From: Spinacia oleracea
Taxonomy: Eukaryota; Streptophyta; Magnoliopsida; Caryophyllales; Amaranthaceae
Assembly: GCF_020520425.1 (NCBI RefSeq)
Contig: NC_079489.1
Coordinates: 22,034,001 to 22,098,000 of the forward strand
Length of the DNA: 64,000 nt
Direction: 5' to 3'
This document shows positions 44,561 through 60,037 of this stretch, piece after piece. The notes under the pieces are model-generated. The model worked only from the letters and a program-made list of their open reading frames with translations, was not told the origin of the DNA and made no database searches. Each line of letters opens with the position of its first letter. Within the stretch, counting starts at the first letter, position 1. Position numbers and translations under genes: made by a program.

Positions 44561-45246
44561 TAGGGGTGTTCATGGGTGGTTAACCGTCCCGAAATTGGAT
44601 TCGGTTCGGTAACCGAAAATTTCGGTTCGGCATTTTCATGAACCGTAACCGTACCGTTTAAACCGGTTACCGTTTAAACGGTTAACCGCGGTTTCGGTAC
44701 GGTTACCCGGTTAACCATAAACCGCTATTAAATTATTTATTTTTATTTTGGATCACATTTATCGTATTATTTTTTTTTACAAAAAACAACAATTTGAAAT
44801 AGAAGATCAAGTCAAAGAAAAATAAGTCTAAACAACGTCTAAAATTACACAATTTCATCAAATTCAAACAAAATTACGAAGTAACGTACTTATTGTTTCA
44901 AGAACGGACTAATGGGCTAAGAGCCTAAGAAGTAAGTACACTAATTGGGCTAGTTGTGCACAAACAAACATTTTTTTACTAAAATACTTCACCTATAATT
45001 TTGTGATTTTGTCACCTTCAACTAAATCAAATTGAATAATTTTTTTGAAAAAATAAGTTTCGGTTTATTCGGTTAACCGTTTTGTCAAAAATTGTAACCG
45101 TAACCGACCCGTTTAACCGTTAATTTTGCCGGTTCGGTTACCGTAACCGTTTATATTATTTTTTCGGTTCGGTTTACCGCCCATTTAGGTCGGTTTTTTC
45201 GGTTTTCGGTACGGTACGCGGTTACGGTTTTTTATGAACACCCCTA
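44561..45246. mobile_element. hAT-type MITE
   Basis: 686 bp, ends TAGGGGTGTTCA and TGAACACCCCTA, perfect 12-bp inverted repeats. An exact 8-bp duplication GATATGGT flanks it (44553-44560 and 45247-45254), the hAT size. Both subterminal regions are packed with GGTTAACCG/CGGTTCGGT words; the centre is AT-rich. No transposase. It sits in the likely promoter of the membrane-protein gene. Confidence 0.93.
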
Positions 45247-45298
45247 GATATGGTTTAGGCCCTGATCTTTTTGGTTGAATGTTTAGTTCAATAATTCA

Positions 45299-45360
45299 AG
45301 AATTATTATTATTATTATTATTCTTATTACTATTATTATTATTATTATTGTTGTTGTTGT
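45299..45360. repeat. (ATT)n/(GTT)n microsatellite
   Basis: Imperfect trinucleotide run, mostly ATT turning to GTT at the right. Confidence 0.95.
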
Positions 45361-45381
45361 TACTCCGTATTAGTTATTAAC

Positions 45382-45624
45382 TAGATTTTAGCCTATTAAA
45401 TTATTAAGTTAAATTGATTAAATTAGTTTTTGATTTTGGATTGAATTTCATTTTAGATTTTTTTTTTAATTATTAGACTGTTTGATTTTGGATGAAATTG
45501 TATATGCATAATATTAATAATTAATTTATAAAAATATATACGTCCTACCTAATTATTTATCTACGTGGCACTCGACTTTTTTAATTCAAAAATAATTTCA
45601 AAATCTTATTTTTCATTGGCCGAA
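45382..45624 (-). mobile_element. Helitron fragment, truncated
   Basis: Starts with CTAG followed by ATTTTAGCC on the plus strand as in the Helitron at 14898, but the hairpin is lost. It continues with the same TTTGATTTTGGATGAAATTG and CTACGTGGCACTCGAC sequence. It stops at CATTGGCCGAA, where the gypsy-type LTR end TGTAACACC begins at 45625. It preserves the site that is split at 15099 in the other copy. Confidence 0.75.
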
Positions 45625-45672
45625 TGTAACACCCTGACAATTCTCCTTTTTCTCGCCCGTGTGAAAACGTAA
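45625..45672 (-). repeat. 3' LTR remnant of gypsy-type element
   Basis: TGTAACACCCTGACAATTC through AAAACGTAAC matches the LTR end at 51457-51552 but lacks about 50 internal bases, and joins directly to the protease region. Only the last ~50 bp of an LTR remain. Confidence 0.7.
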
Positions 45673-46917
45673 CAGGTAAATCAATTGCCTCAAAATCTAC
45701 TAACTTCAAACTTTTAACAATAGAGGACGAAATAAAAGAATAAGTTGCCCCTGAATCAAACAATGTTTTAACAGGTAAGGGGTTAATAGAGAAAGTACCC
45801 GAAACTACATCGGCAGAACGTTCAGCTTCATTTCTTCTCATTACGAACAGTTTTCCCGGAGCCTTTTTGTGATTGTTGTTCCCATTGGCAGGTTTATTTT
45901 GGTTCCCCTGGTTATTTGTTGCCTCAACAGGCTTCGATCCTTGGTTCCCTGAATGGTTAAACCCTGGTTTCCCTTGGTTACCACTCCCACTACCATTCTG
46001 CTCCTTTTTCTACTTAGTATAGCACTCATACTCCCTATGCCCCCTTTTCTGGCAGTAATTGCAGGTCACCAATTCTCCCCTGCAGTTTCTACCAGGATGG
46101 TTGTTATTGCACATCTTACAGTGATGCACTATCTCATATTGGTTTTTGTTGTTGTAGTTATTTACCTGGTTATTTCTTCCCTGGAAATTACCATTCCCAC
46201 TACCATTTCCATTCCCATTTCCATTTCTATTCCTTTTGAAGTTCCCTTGACTTCCCCCAGCATTAAACTCTTTCCTTTTATCCCCAACAACAATATTCTT
46301 CTTGTCTCTCCTGGTCTGTAGGCCATAAATATGAGCAGCTCTCCCATCAACATGTCTAAGGATGTAAAGGTTTCCCCACCTAATCCCAGTTGGATCTCAT
46401 CGGTCAACCCTTGCTCAAACCTCTGAGCCTTTAGCTCCTCTGTAGCTACAACCTTAGGTGCAAACCTCGACAAAGTTATAAACTTGCTATAGTAATCAGC
46501 AATGGTCATATTCCCCATCCTAAGGTTGATGAATTCCTGTGCTTTCTGCTTTCTCATAAAAGGAGGATAAAACTTCCCCCTCAGGGCAACAATAAACGAG
46601 TCACAATTGAACCCCTCAGCAGCACTTAGTCTAGTTCCATTTTCCCTCCACCAAAGGTCGGCCTCATCTTTCAGGTAAAGGACAGCTTGGCCTACTTTCA
46701 TATTTTCAAGACAGTTTACCGCCCCAAATAGTTTTTCAAACTCCCTAATCCAGTTTTTCAGGAAGGACGGGTCTGTTTGCCCCTTGAAGTATGGTGGCTT
46801 AACTTTCGCAAGCCTTTCAAACATGTCCCCTGCAGAATCGGGGCGCTCAGTTCTTTCCTGGGTTAATTTTTCCGCCAAGAGGCGAGCAGCAGCAACTAGG
46901 TCATTATTGTTGGCCAT
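45662..46917 (-). pseudogene. Ty3-gypsy gag-protease remnant
   Basis: Gag starts at ATG 46917 (MANNNDLVAAARLLAEKL) with a typical retrotransposon Gag core (LKNWIREFEKLF, YLKDEADLWW, FYPPFMRKQKAQEF). A one-base frameshift near 46325-46340 follows. In the new frame two CX2CX4HX4C zinc knuckles lie at about 46035-46130, then an in-frame TAG at 46010-46012, then a retropepsin-like segment with LFDSGATYSFIS near 45760. The frame runs into LTR sequence at 45672; RT, RNase H and integrase are gone. Not functional. The family is inferred from Gag and protease; the chromovirus-like assignment is tentative. Confidence 0.85.
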
Positions 46918-47385
46918 CCTAGAGTGCGACCTGTAAGTAATATATTCTATTTTAGGTTCGAAACTTCACTTAACATTATCCTAGCAATGTAATATCACAC
47001 CAACATCTAGAATTCACATAACATAAACAATCATTTATGAATGATATTCGCATACAGGACATTCAACTGAGAAACAAGGAATAAATTCAATCATCACGAA
47101 TAATAAGGTAGAATAAAAGAAGAAAACATTCCCCTTGCGTGCCCATAATAAACTCTTGATCCTTTGGATAATCAATAATCTAACTTTTATTCCTCGAAAG
47201 AATGTTAATAACAATCCTAAATATTAACACACACTTGCCTCAAAATAAAATAAAAGGTTCAATGATATAAACATAAACTATGGTTGGGCGAATTGTCCAA
47301 CATTATTCTCAAACACAACTAAATATGTAAACAAAGTTAGAGGGAGACATCATCAGACTTGTACTTTGATTCTCTATAACCTTAT
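46918..47385 (-). other. Leader region of the gypsy element, left part
   Basis: AT-rich, no gene. It is interrupted at 47386 by the solo LTR and resumes at 50328. Confidence 0.5.
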
Positions 47386-50322
47386 TGTAATACCTCGTAT
47401 TTTTATAATATTTATAAGTATATTTTATTATATTTATAAAGCATTTTATGATTTATTAACATTTAAATAATATTTAAATGCATTTTATTTAATGTATTTT
47501 AATTAATTAGAATATTTATTATTTTAATTAATTACGAAACGAATTTAATTCTTGAGTCGGGAAATTAAATGAGTTGCAAATGATTTTTAAAGCTTCGGGT
47601 TTTAAATAAAAAGTCCAATATATTCGTTTTACTAAACGAGCCCAATCAATAGTATTTAATTTAAATCCTAAGCTAGCCCAATTCATTTAATTCCTAAGCC
47701 CAACTCAAATATCCTAAGCCTAGCCCATCAAGGGATTAGGGAGCCTATAAATAGGAGTCCCCCATCATTAAATGAGCCCCTAAAATTCATAAACCCTCTT
47801 TTGTTTTTCTTGCCCCTCACTCCATCTCTCCTCTCTTTGCTCGGCACCCGCACGCCCTCAAGGCCTCGTGCCCTCGTGCTGCACCCGCACGCCCGCACGG
47901 CCTCGTGCCCGCCTCTCGCCCACACACACTCTCGCCCTCCCTTTTCTCTCGCAGCCCGCCCAGCCAGCGCGCATAGCTGCTGGTGCTGTGCTGCTGTGTT
48001 GTTGCTTCGTGTGCATCGCACACCCACACCCTCGCTCTCTCTCGCTCGTGCCCTCGCGCACAGCGCTGCACCCACACTCTCGCTCTCTCCTTCGCGCCCA
48101 GCGCGCGCGCGCCCCCTCTCGCTCGCGCCTGTCGCTGCTTGTCGCCCCTTGCTGCGCGCACACACACGGACGTGTGTGTGTGTGTGTTGTTCGTGTTTGT
48201 TTTCCAATCTCTTTTCGCCCAATCACATTAATTCGTGGTTGTTCCGTGCTATAGGCCGGATAGGTATAATTCTCTTCTTCCTTACCTATTCTATTTAAAT
48301 TCCGTATTTTAAATTATTATATTAATATTGTTTTGAGTAATTAAAATGTTGGGAACCGGTTATGAATACCGTGGTTTGAGGATTTGTGTGTTGTGATTCA
48401 TTAGGGTTGTTTTAATTATTAAAGGATGAATTTTCAGATTTGTTTATTGAATAAAGCATTGATTTTTATGATAATAAACTAGTGTTATTGGGATTTTCAA
48501 GTTAGGGTTTTAACCTAGACCTAATGAGTCAATTGATTAGCATAATTAGGTGATGATTTTAATTATGATAATCAATTATATTTTCAGATTTGAATAAAGG
48601 TTTAAATTGTCGATTTTTATTGATTTTAAAGGCGGAAAAAGTATGTTTTTGTACTAGGGATTGGTTTTGCAAATTGAGACGTTTTTATTATTGAAAAACG
48701 ATTGAATTCTAAAGTTTAAAGGAGGTTTTAAATTTTATAAAGTTGCTGGAAATTTAATGAACATGGGAATAATTTAAGTTTCATTATTTTGATGATAGGA
48801 GGTGATTTCTAGTTGAGTGGTCGTTATTGCAAAGTGGCCCCTACGCTTAGGTATTCAAGGTACGTACAAGTCTAGGGCGACCACACCTTTTTGTCAATGA
48901 CATTACATGATTGTTGATGATGTGAATTACATTATGTGGAATCATGTTTATTTTGGTGAACGAGCATGTGATTTGTGATGTTGGATTTATTGGATTAATT
49001 GTTGAACAAGCATGTTGGGAATTATTATGAGTATGGATTTCATTGTCAATCATGTTGTTCAATATTTATGCATGTATGGTTTATTTCACATGCAAGGGAT
49101 GGATTATTTATTTGTATGCTATTGTACGGGATGTCTAGCATACTTTGAGCCAATTATTCGTACCTCGTTGTACTATTTATTTTACCACATGTGAAGGGTT
49201 AGCTCACGTAAGCCACCGCACATGTAGAGTTCAGTTGGGAATATTATGTATGAAATGAATTAGGACTTGTCGTGCAAGGGAACAACCCTCATGTTAATGT
49301 GCATGATGTGGAGTCTCACTTTGGTGAGGAGGAACATGGTAGTAATATCACAAGTGTCTTGCTTGGTTGATCACAAGTCTTAAAGCATTAAAATAAGATT
49401 GTTTTGGTTGGTGTTTATTAATTGTATGTGTGTACATTGTCGAGTCTTGAGTTCGCCTTTAATAAAATATTAATAAACGTAAAGTGCAACCAGAACAAGC
49501 TTCAAAACTCTTGGAACGTATATACCTTGAGTATGAACAATGGGGGGAGTCTTGCCGGAAAGCTCGTACTCCTACTAATGATACAAGACGTTGTTTCATT
49601 TATATTATGCGCAGGAATTCCGTCGCTATGGCCCGACACTCGGTATGGCCCGATTTTATTATTTATTATTTGGTGTATGGTTGGCTCCCATCACCTTTTT
49701 CCCTTTGTGGATATTCTTTTGGCCCGTTCGAAGCTTATTCTAATTAAATTGTGAGTCAAGAGTCGAGTCAAGTGTCGAGTCTTGTATTCATGATTGGTTG
49801 TTAATTATTATATGGCTTTTGCATGTTGATTAGTACTTAGTGAGTGATGCATGTTTTAGTTTCATTCACTCTATGCTTGTAAGTACTCAGCTTTTGCTGA
49901 CTACGTGCTTTGTGTGTTTTGGTCATGGCCTTTGCCTTAATGACCCTATGATGATCTATCATTTGCACTTGCATTGATGGGGAGTAGAATAAAATAGCAG
50001 GTTGGTAGATCGGAATCATGTGGCTTGGGATGATCGAGAGAGTTGCATGTTTTCGTATTTTGAACTATTTAACTTTACTTTAATTATGTTTGAAACGTTT
50101 GAATTATTTATACTTCGGGTTTTGGGCCATTATGGTTCCAAATTGTAGGAGGCCTCAATATTTCATTAATTATGTTTTTAAAAGTTAGTTGTCATTAATT
50201 TCCGCTGCGTAATTCTGGTAATAGCCTTAACCGTTATCACGGTGGCGGTAATGCTTTAGTAATTCCTTTATTTTAAGTTGGAAAATGGTTTTATAAAAGC
50301 AAGGAATTATTAGGGTGTTACA
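47386..50322 (+). mobile_element. Solo LTR, 2.9 kb
   Basis: Begins TGTAATACCTCG and ends GGGTGTTACA, with the exact 5-bp duplication CTTAT on both sides (47381-47385 and 50323-50327). A plus-strand TATA box CCTATAAATAGG is near 47744. No coding domain in 2937 bp, so this is a single LTR left by recombination. GTACTCAGCTTTTGCTGA (near 49874) and the last 150 bp resemble the inverted LTR at 51457, so both come from related gypsy-type families. The GC-rich stretch 47820-48190 gives overlapping spurious frames. Confidence 0.88.
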
Positions 50323-50327
50323 CTTAT

Positions 50328-50467
50328 AGGGTAAATAACTCGTATTTAAGTTCTTCATCATCATCCATATCAAAATAATAAGCGTGCTTTCTTGGCCTTG
50401 AGGATCTTCGTGGACCTTGAGGTTGATGATTATCTTCCTCTGGCTCAGGCTCAGGCTCAGGCTCAAG

Positions 50468-50506
<39 letters not shown>

Positions 50507-51456
50507 TGCTCGGGCTCGGGCTCAGGGTTCAGACTCAAACTCAATCTCAGGCTCAGGTTCAGTATCACTATCAGGTCTCAAAACAGCATGATAAATATCG
50601 ACCCTAGTTTACCCCCTAGCACGATCAAACTCACGAAGGGTTTCATCATCCCTATCAGGATCTCCTGCTCTTAAAACTTGACGCATAATAAGTTCGTAGC
50701 TGGTGTAACTATTAATGTCAGACTCGTAATCCATTTCACTTTCATCATCGCTCAGAACAATAGGGTTAGAGTTGCTCCCTACTCTATTTTCTTCTATGTC
50801 AGACATGATTAGTGATCTATGACAATTAAACATAGTTTCTATGTTAGTAATTAGTACTCTCACTTACCGTACGATCCCACAATACGCAATAAGTAAGAAT
50901 AAATAGCAATCGCAAAGCATAGGAAAGACATAAGCAATTAGCAGGCAGAGAAAATACAATCATGTTGACATAATGCAAACGTAATGCTTCTATTCTATAT
51001 GCCCTTTCCTACACTACTCATCTCTCATAAAAATCATAATAGGTCAAACATTGAAGCATTCGAACGATAAAACAAGAATGATTTGTAAGAAATAATTTTA
51101 TTAAACGAATAATTAAGAAACAAATAAATAATTAACAAGTAATTTTTTTTTTTTACGTTGCTGTAGCAGCAGCAGTAATTTTTTTTATTTTTTTTATATA
51201 TAATTCCGAAAATATTAATTAAAATTCGAAGAAAAAACGCACTTAATTCACATAAATGAAAGAATTTCGAATTGCATGATCATAAACTTTTAACTTAGAA
51301 TACATAATAAAGAAAATATTTCAAATTTATTTACTAGTTGTAGCTTAATTTAAAGAAATTCGTTTTGCGTAAATGATTAGTTAGTTAGGCGCCTAAAAAT
51401 TTAAAAAGTAGACACGAAAAGTCAGTGAAACCTTTAGCTCAAAAATACCACTTTGT
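50328..51456 (-). other. Leader region of gypsy element, right part
   Basis: Continues from 47385. It contains an acidic 65-residue frame (50609-50806, MSDIEENRVGSNSNPIVLSD...), the CTCAGG repeat, and a degenerate primer site next to the LTR: on the minus strand TGGTATTTTTGAGC follows GTTACA after three bases. No host gene. Confidence 0.5.
50442..50526. repeat. (CTCAGG)n minisatellite
   Basis: Hexamer repeat, about 14 units with a few changes. On the minus strand one frame reads EPEPEP, another LSLSLS. It is inside the gypsy leader. Confidence 0.93.
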
Positions 51457-52680
51457 AACACCCCGACAATTCTCCTTTTTCTAAAATAACCCTTTTTATA
51501 AATATAACTATAGAGAATTATCAAAGTATTATCGCCCGTGTGAAAACGTAACGGCTTATTCAGAATTTTGCAGCGGAAAACATAAAACTAACTTTTAGGT
51601 TTATAAATAATCGATTACAGATTTAATCCCAAAAACCAATCAACGAAAATAAGGAAATGTAAATAGTACGACAAGTTTAAAGTCCAAATTAACAAACCCA
51701 AGTCACTTAGCAAAACAAAATAAATACAAGCTCTCTAATCCCGATCCCAATGATGCATCATCTTCAAACCTGTAGATGGACAACGCTTATTGATCCTTAG
51801 AGACTGCTCACCAAAATGGGTCATCACAGGATCAATAAGGCATAGCCATGATCAACACACACAAACAAAGCACGTAATCAGCAAAGCTGAGTACTACATA
51901 CTGAAACAATAATAATCCTAACATGATTCTATTAAACGAACAACCCTAACATGATACTAATAAAACATAAGTAAGGATAAACAAAATATATTGACTTGAA
52001 GACTATATTTGACTGAACTAGACCCTTGTATCATTAACATTATCTTAATTGAAATAGTCAATGGATTGAGTTGTCTACTAGAAGCCTTCACTAAAGAAGA
52101 CGAGGTACGGGCGCGACTCCGTAACCCCAATGACCTGCGATATCGAGGAACTTTTGACTAAAATAGAACCGGTGATCAATCTGGCCCAGAAAAAGCCATA
52201 GGCGACCCATGACCCCAACTCCTGATTGTCCGTCACTTCAGACGTGTACAGTCTAAAGCTATTGCTACTCAGTTTCACTTTACATGATTTACAAATTAAA
52301 ACTCTGTTATGACTCAACAATCACATAAGTCATACAATCAACAATAATTCACAACTGTTTTTATCTTGGAATTAAGTAAGTGATCACAAAGGTATCAATC
52401 AAGACTCATTCCAATTAAATTCAACCTTTCCTGTAATAATGAGCAACCCCTCTATATGGGTATAAGGTTTCAACTTACTAAACAAGGTCCTCGGCCCTCA
52501 TAAAGTAGTGAAAAGCTAAAAGGGAACAACGATCAATCGATCTAAACCAATATATATCAAATAATCTAGTGTTCCCAACCAACATGTTTGCATCAATCAT
52601 CCATACTAACATGTTATAATTCTCATAACGAAATATATGTTCAACATGTTCATCCAACAGTATTAAACATGTAAATTTAA
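51457..52680 (-). repeat. 5' LTR of the gypsy element, truncated
   Basis: Plus strand TGTAACACCCCGACAATTCTCC; in element orientation this is the LTR 3' end. CAGCAAAGCTGAGTACT near 51881-51897 matches the solo LTR motif at a similar distance from the end. The outer end cannot be placed; sequence likeness to an LTR fades around 52660-52690. Confidence 0.6.
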
Positions 52681-52689
52681 TGGGCTGAC

Positions 52690-52925
52690 TTGATCATGTT
52701 TTGATAGCTGTGGGTTTACGAGCACTACCTTGACTTGGCTCATGCTCGCCCTAGGCTTGGAGTCTATCCTTTTGCTGCTTCATGGGCCAGAGCCGTGCAA
52801 ACGCAGACTGCCTTGGCTACTACTTGAAAGGCTTTGCGGACGACCATTGAGACATTATGCTCGAATCTTGAAGTTTAGAACCTTTATACTGCATGTTTTG
52901 AATTGTACTTTGAATGCGACTATTT
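52690..52925 (+). other. GC-rich island, possible captured exon
   Basis: About 190 bp of near-balanced composition (CTTGGCTCATGCTCGCCC, GGGCCAGAGCCGTGC) in AT-rich surroundings. One frame reads GVYPFAASWARAVQTQTAL before a stop. I do not recognise it. It could be an exon fragment of an unknown gene or transposon sequence. Confidence 0.3.
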
Positions 52926-54278
52926 AAATAAAAATTTCTACATTTTTTTAAAATGATGACGCTAGCGCGTGAGTGCGACAGCACCACAAGGTGGTCTCGT
53001 GGATAAAACCACTTTTCTTAAAAGTTTGTAGTCATCAAATTTACCCATATGATTAATTATATGATAAGAATCTTGATTGATAATTGGTTGTTGTCGGTTG
53101 GTTGGTTCAATTGGTTGGATAACTTGTCTGGTTTGACCGGGTGTTTGTATTGACTTTTATGTTAGTTGATTGTTTTTATTTCTTTGTTTAAAACATGTTT
53201 GGTAAAATCGGTTGGTGGATTACAAAAGGCAAAAGCCACAAGCTAAAAACTACTTCAAGTACCTTTTTCGCATTGACTTATTAGTCTTATTTTTAGCTAG
53301 TAGGAAAGTCATTCACCGAACGTACTTTTTGGTTGTTTGACCAAATAGCCAAAAGCCGATAAAAAAAAAGACAACGCAAAACCATTTACCTAACAAGGTC
53401 TGGTAATATTTTTTACCATAAACAAAAATTGACGACTCAACGTCTTTAATGCATGATCTTATATCAAATTAAAGTTTGACCTTCACCTTTATGTTTTGGA
53501 TTTTCATCCTATAAAATCAATTTCATTATCTTCAATATCCTAAACTAAAAAAAAATAAAACATGACAGAGAGTAGACAATACCATCACACAAATGGAGAA
53601 GCTTCTCGTGGAAAGAGGAAGATAATCATCAAACGCTTATTACAATGACCTAATTTGTAGATGCATCAAAACATAATTTAGGATGATCTGATTTGTAGAC
53701 GCATCAAAACATAATTTAGGGTCAAATCGTTATGGATTCAATCTGACCCGAATTTGATATGATTTAGCTAAGCTACACAATCCAACTCAGTACAACAAAG
53801 GTAAATGAAAAGAAAATCTACACACTTAAACATCGTAGTTACATTAGACTCTAAACTTTAATTTTTACGGTCTTAACCTCGAGTTCATGAGATGAATGCA
53901 ACAAATATCCTATAGTTCTTCTACACAGCGACTGATGTTCTATATGGCTGGGGTGAGCCCGATTCCCGAATAAAAAGTTTAGTTGTGTATTTTTAATTAC
54001 CCCTTAAAATTTATATATAATTGTATAAATTGCCTATTATGTTGATTAATTTTTCTACTAATCAACTCGTAAAAGTGTCAAGATTCACCATTGGTTATTT
54101 GGTTCTACGTTTTATTTTTGGTTCTACGCAATACTCCGTAGATTCGTAGCCAAAGGAATGTAACGGCGATATTAACCGAAGTCAAACATTCCGTCTAGCC
54201 ATCTAGAAAGAAAGCACGAAATGACAGATCTCAATCAAAACGTCCGTCTTGTACGAAATCTTTGGTAGCATATTAATC
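52926..54278. other. Intergenic, upstream of ARF1
   Basis: No gene seen. It holds a 42-bp tandem duplication (TTTGTAGATGCATCAAAACA units at about 53651-53730) and TACTCCGTA at 54133-54141. 53200-53400 has weak inverted similarity (TGTTTGGTAAA / TTTACCTAACA), perhaps an old MITE. Confidence 0.5.
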
Positions 54279-59269
<4,991 letters not shown>

Positions 59270-59589
59270 AAGAAACAAAACGAGTAACGTTAGCTGTTCT
59301 CAGGAAAGAAGTTGGAGTATAGGCTGAGGACTGTTATTACTGCTAGTGTTATCTTCTTTATTTTTCCAATTATATGTTCTCATTTTTGGTTGCTACCCGG
59401 ACAAGGATGCTTTCTTGTGTTCATGTTGACTTGTTATAATACCATACTTTTAGTTGGTGAGTTTCTCGTTGGGGTTTCGGCCTCTTTCTTTGTTGGTTGC
59501 AGCATTCCTGTTGCTTTGTGATCTAGTATAGTATGACTATATTGATTGGGCCTACAACAAACATATATTAATCCTATAAGGTCACACAT
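59270..59589 (+). other. ARF1 3' UTR and junction
   Basis: Probable 3' UTR after the TAG; no further gene. The frame at 59312-59521 is hydrophobic by composition only. Confidence 0.55.
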
Positions 59590-59884
59590 TGTAACACTAG
59601 TTGAACAAAAGTAAACAAGCCCATTAGTGGGCCTTGTACCGGTCTGCCCTAAAGGGAAAGGGATGGAGATATAGTTCTGCTAGTTAACCTAGAACTCAAA
59701 TATTTATATATATGTTGTGAATAAACAGGAGGAGGAGGGGGAAGAGAGAGAATAGTGTTGTCTGTATTATTCCATATAGTACAGGGTATATATAGGATAC
59801 AATAGTTAGGGTCTTACTGAACCCTAGAATATTCCGGAAACATTGACGGGGGTATAATTGGCATCCATATTATATTTCATAACA
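59590..59884 (-). repeat. 3' LTR of second Ty1-copia element
   Basis: The right end at 59884 is well supported: on the minus strand AAGGTAGAG (purine tract) precedes TGTTATG. CTATATATACCC near 59790-59800 is TATA-like. The left end at TGTAACA (59590) is a guess from the TG...CA rule; the partner LTR lies outside the window. Confidence 0.55.
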
Positions 59885-60037
59885 CTCTACCTTGGATGTC
59901 CATAATACAAAAACAAAATGTCTCTCTTAAAATAAAATATTTCTTAATACGCGAACGATGCTACCTCATTAAAAATCTTACCAGGAAAAACCACTGGGAA
60001 AAAACCATGGTTAAGGGAAAAAGAGTAGAGCGCGCAT

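Noticed and set aside
47728-48298. Overlapping Arg/Ala/Ser-rich frames on both strands
   Set aside because: GC-rich part of the solo LTR; all frames open at once, no domain.
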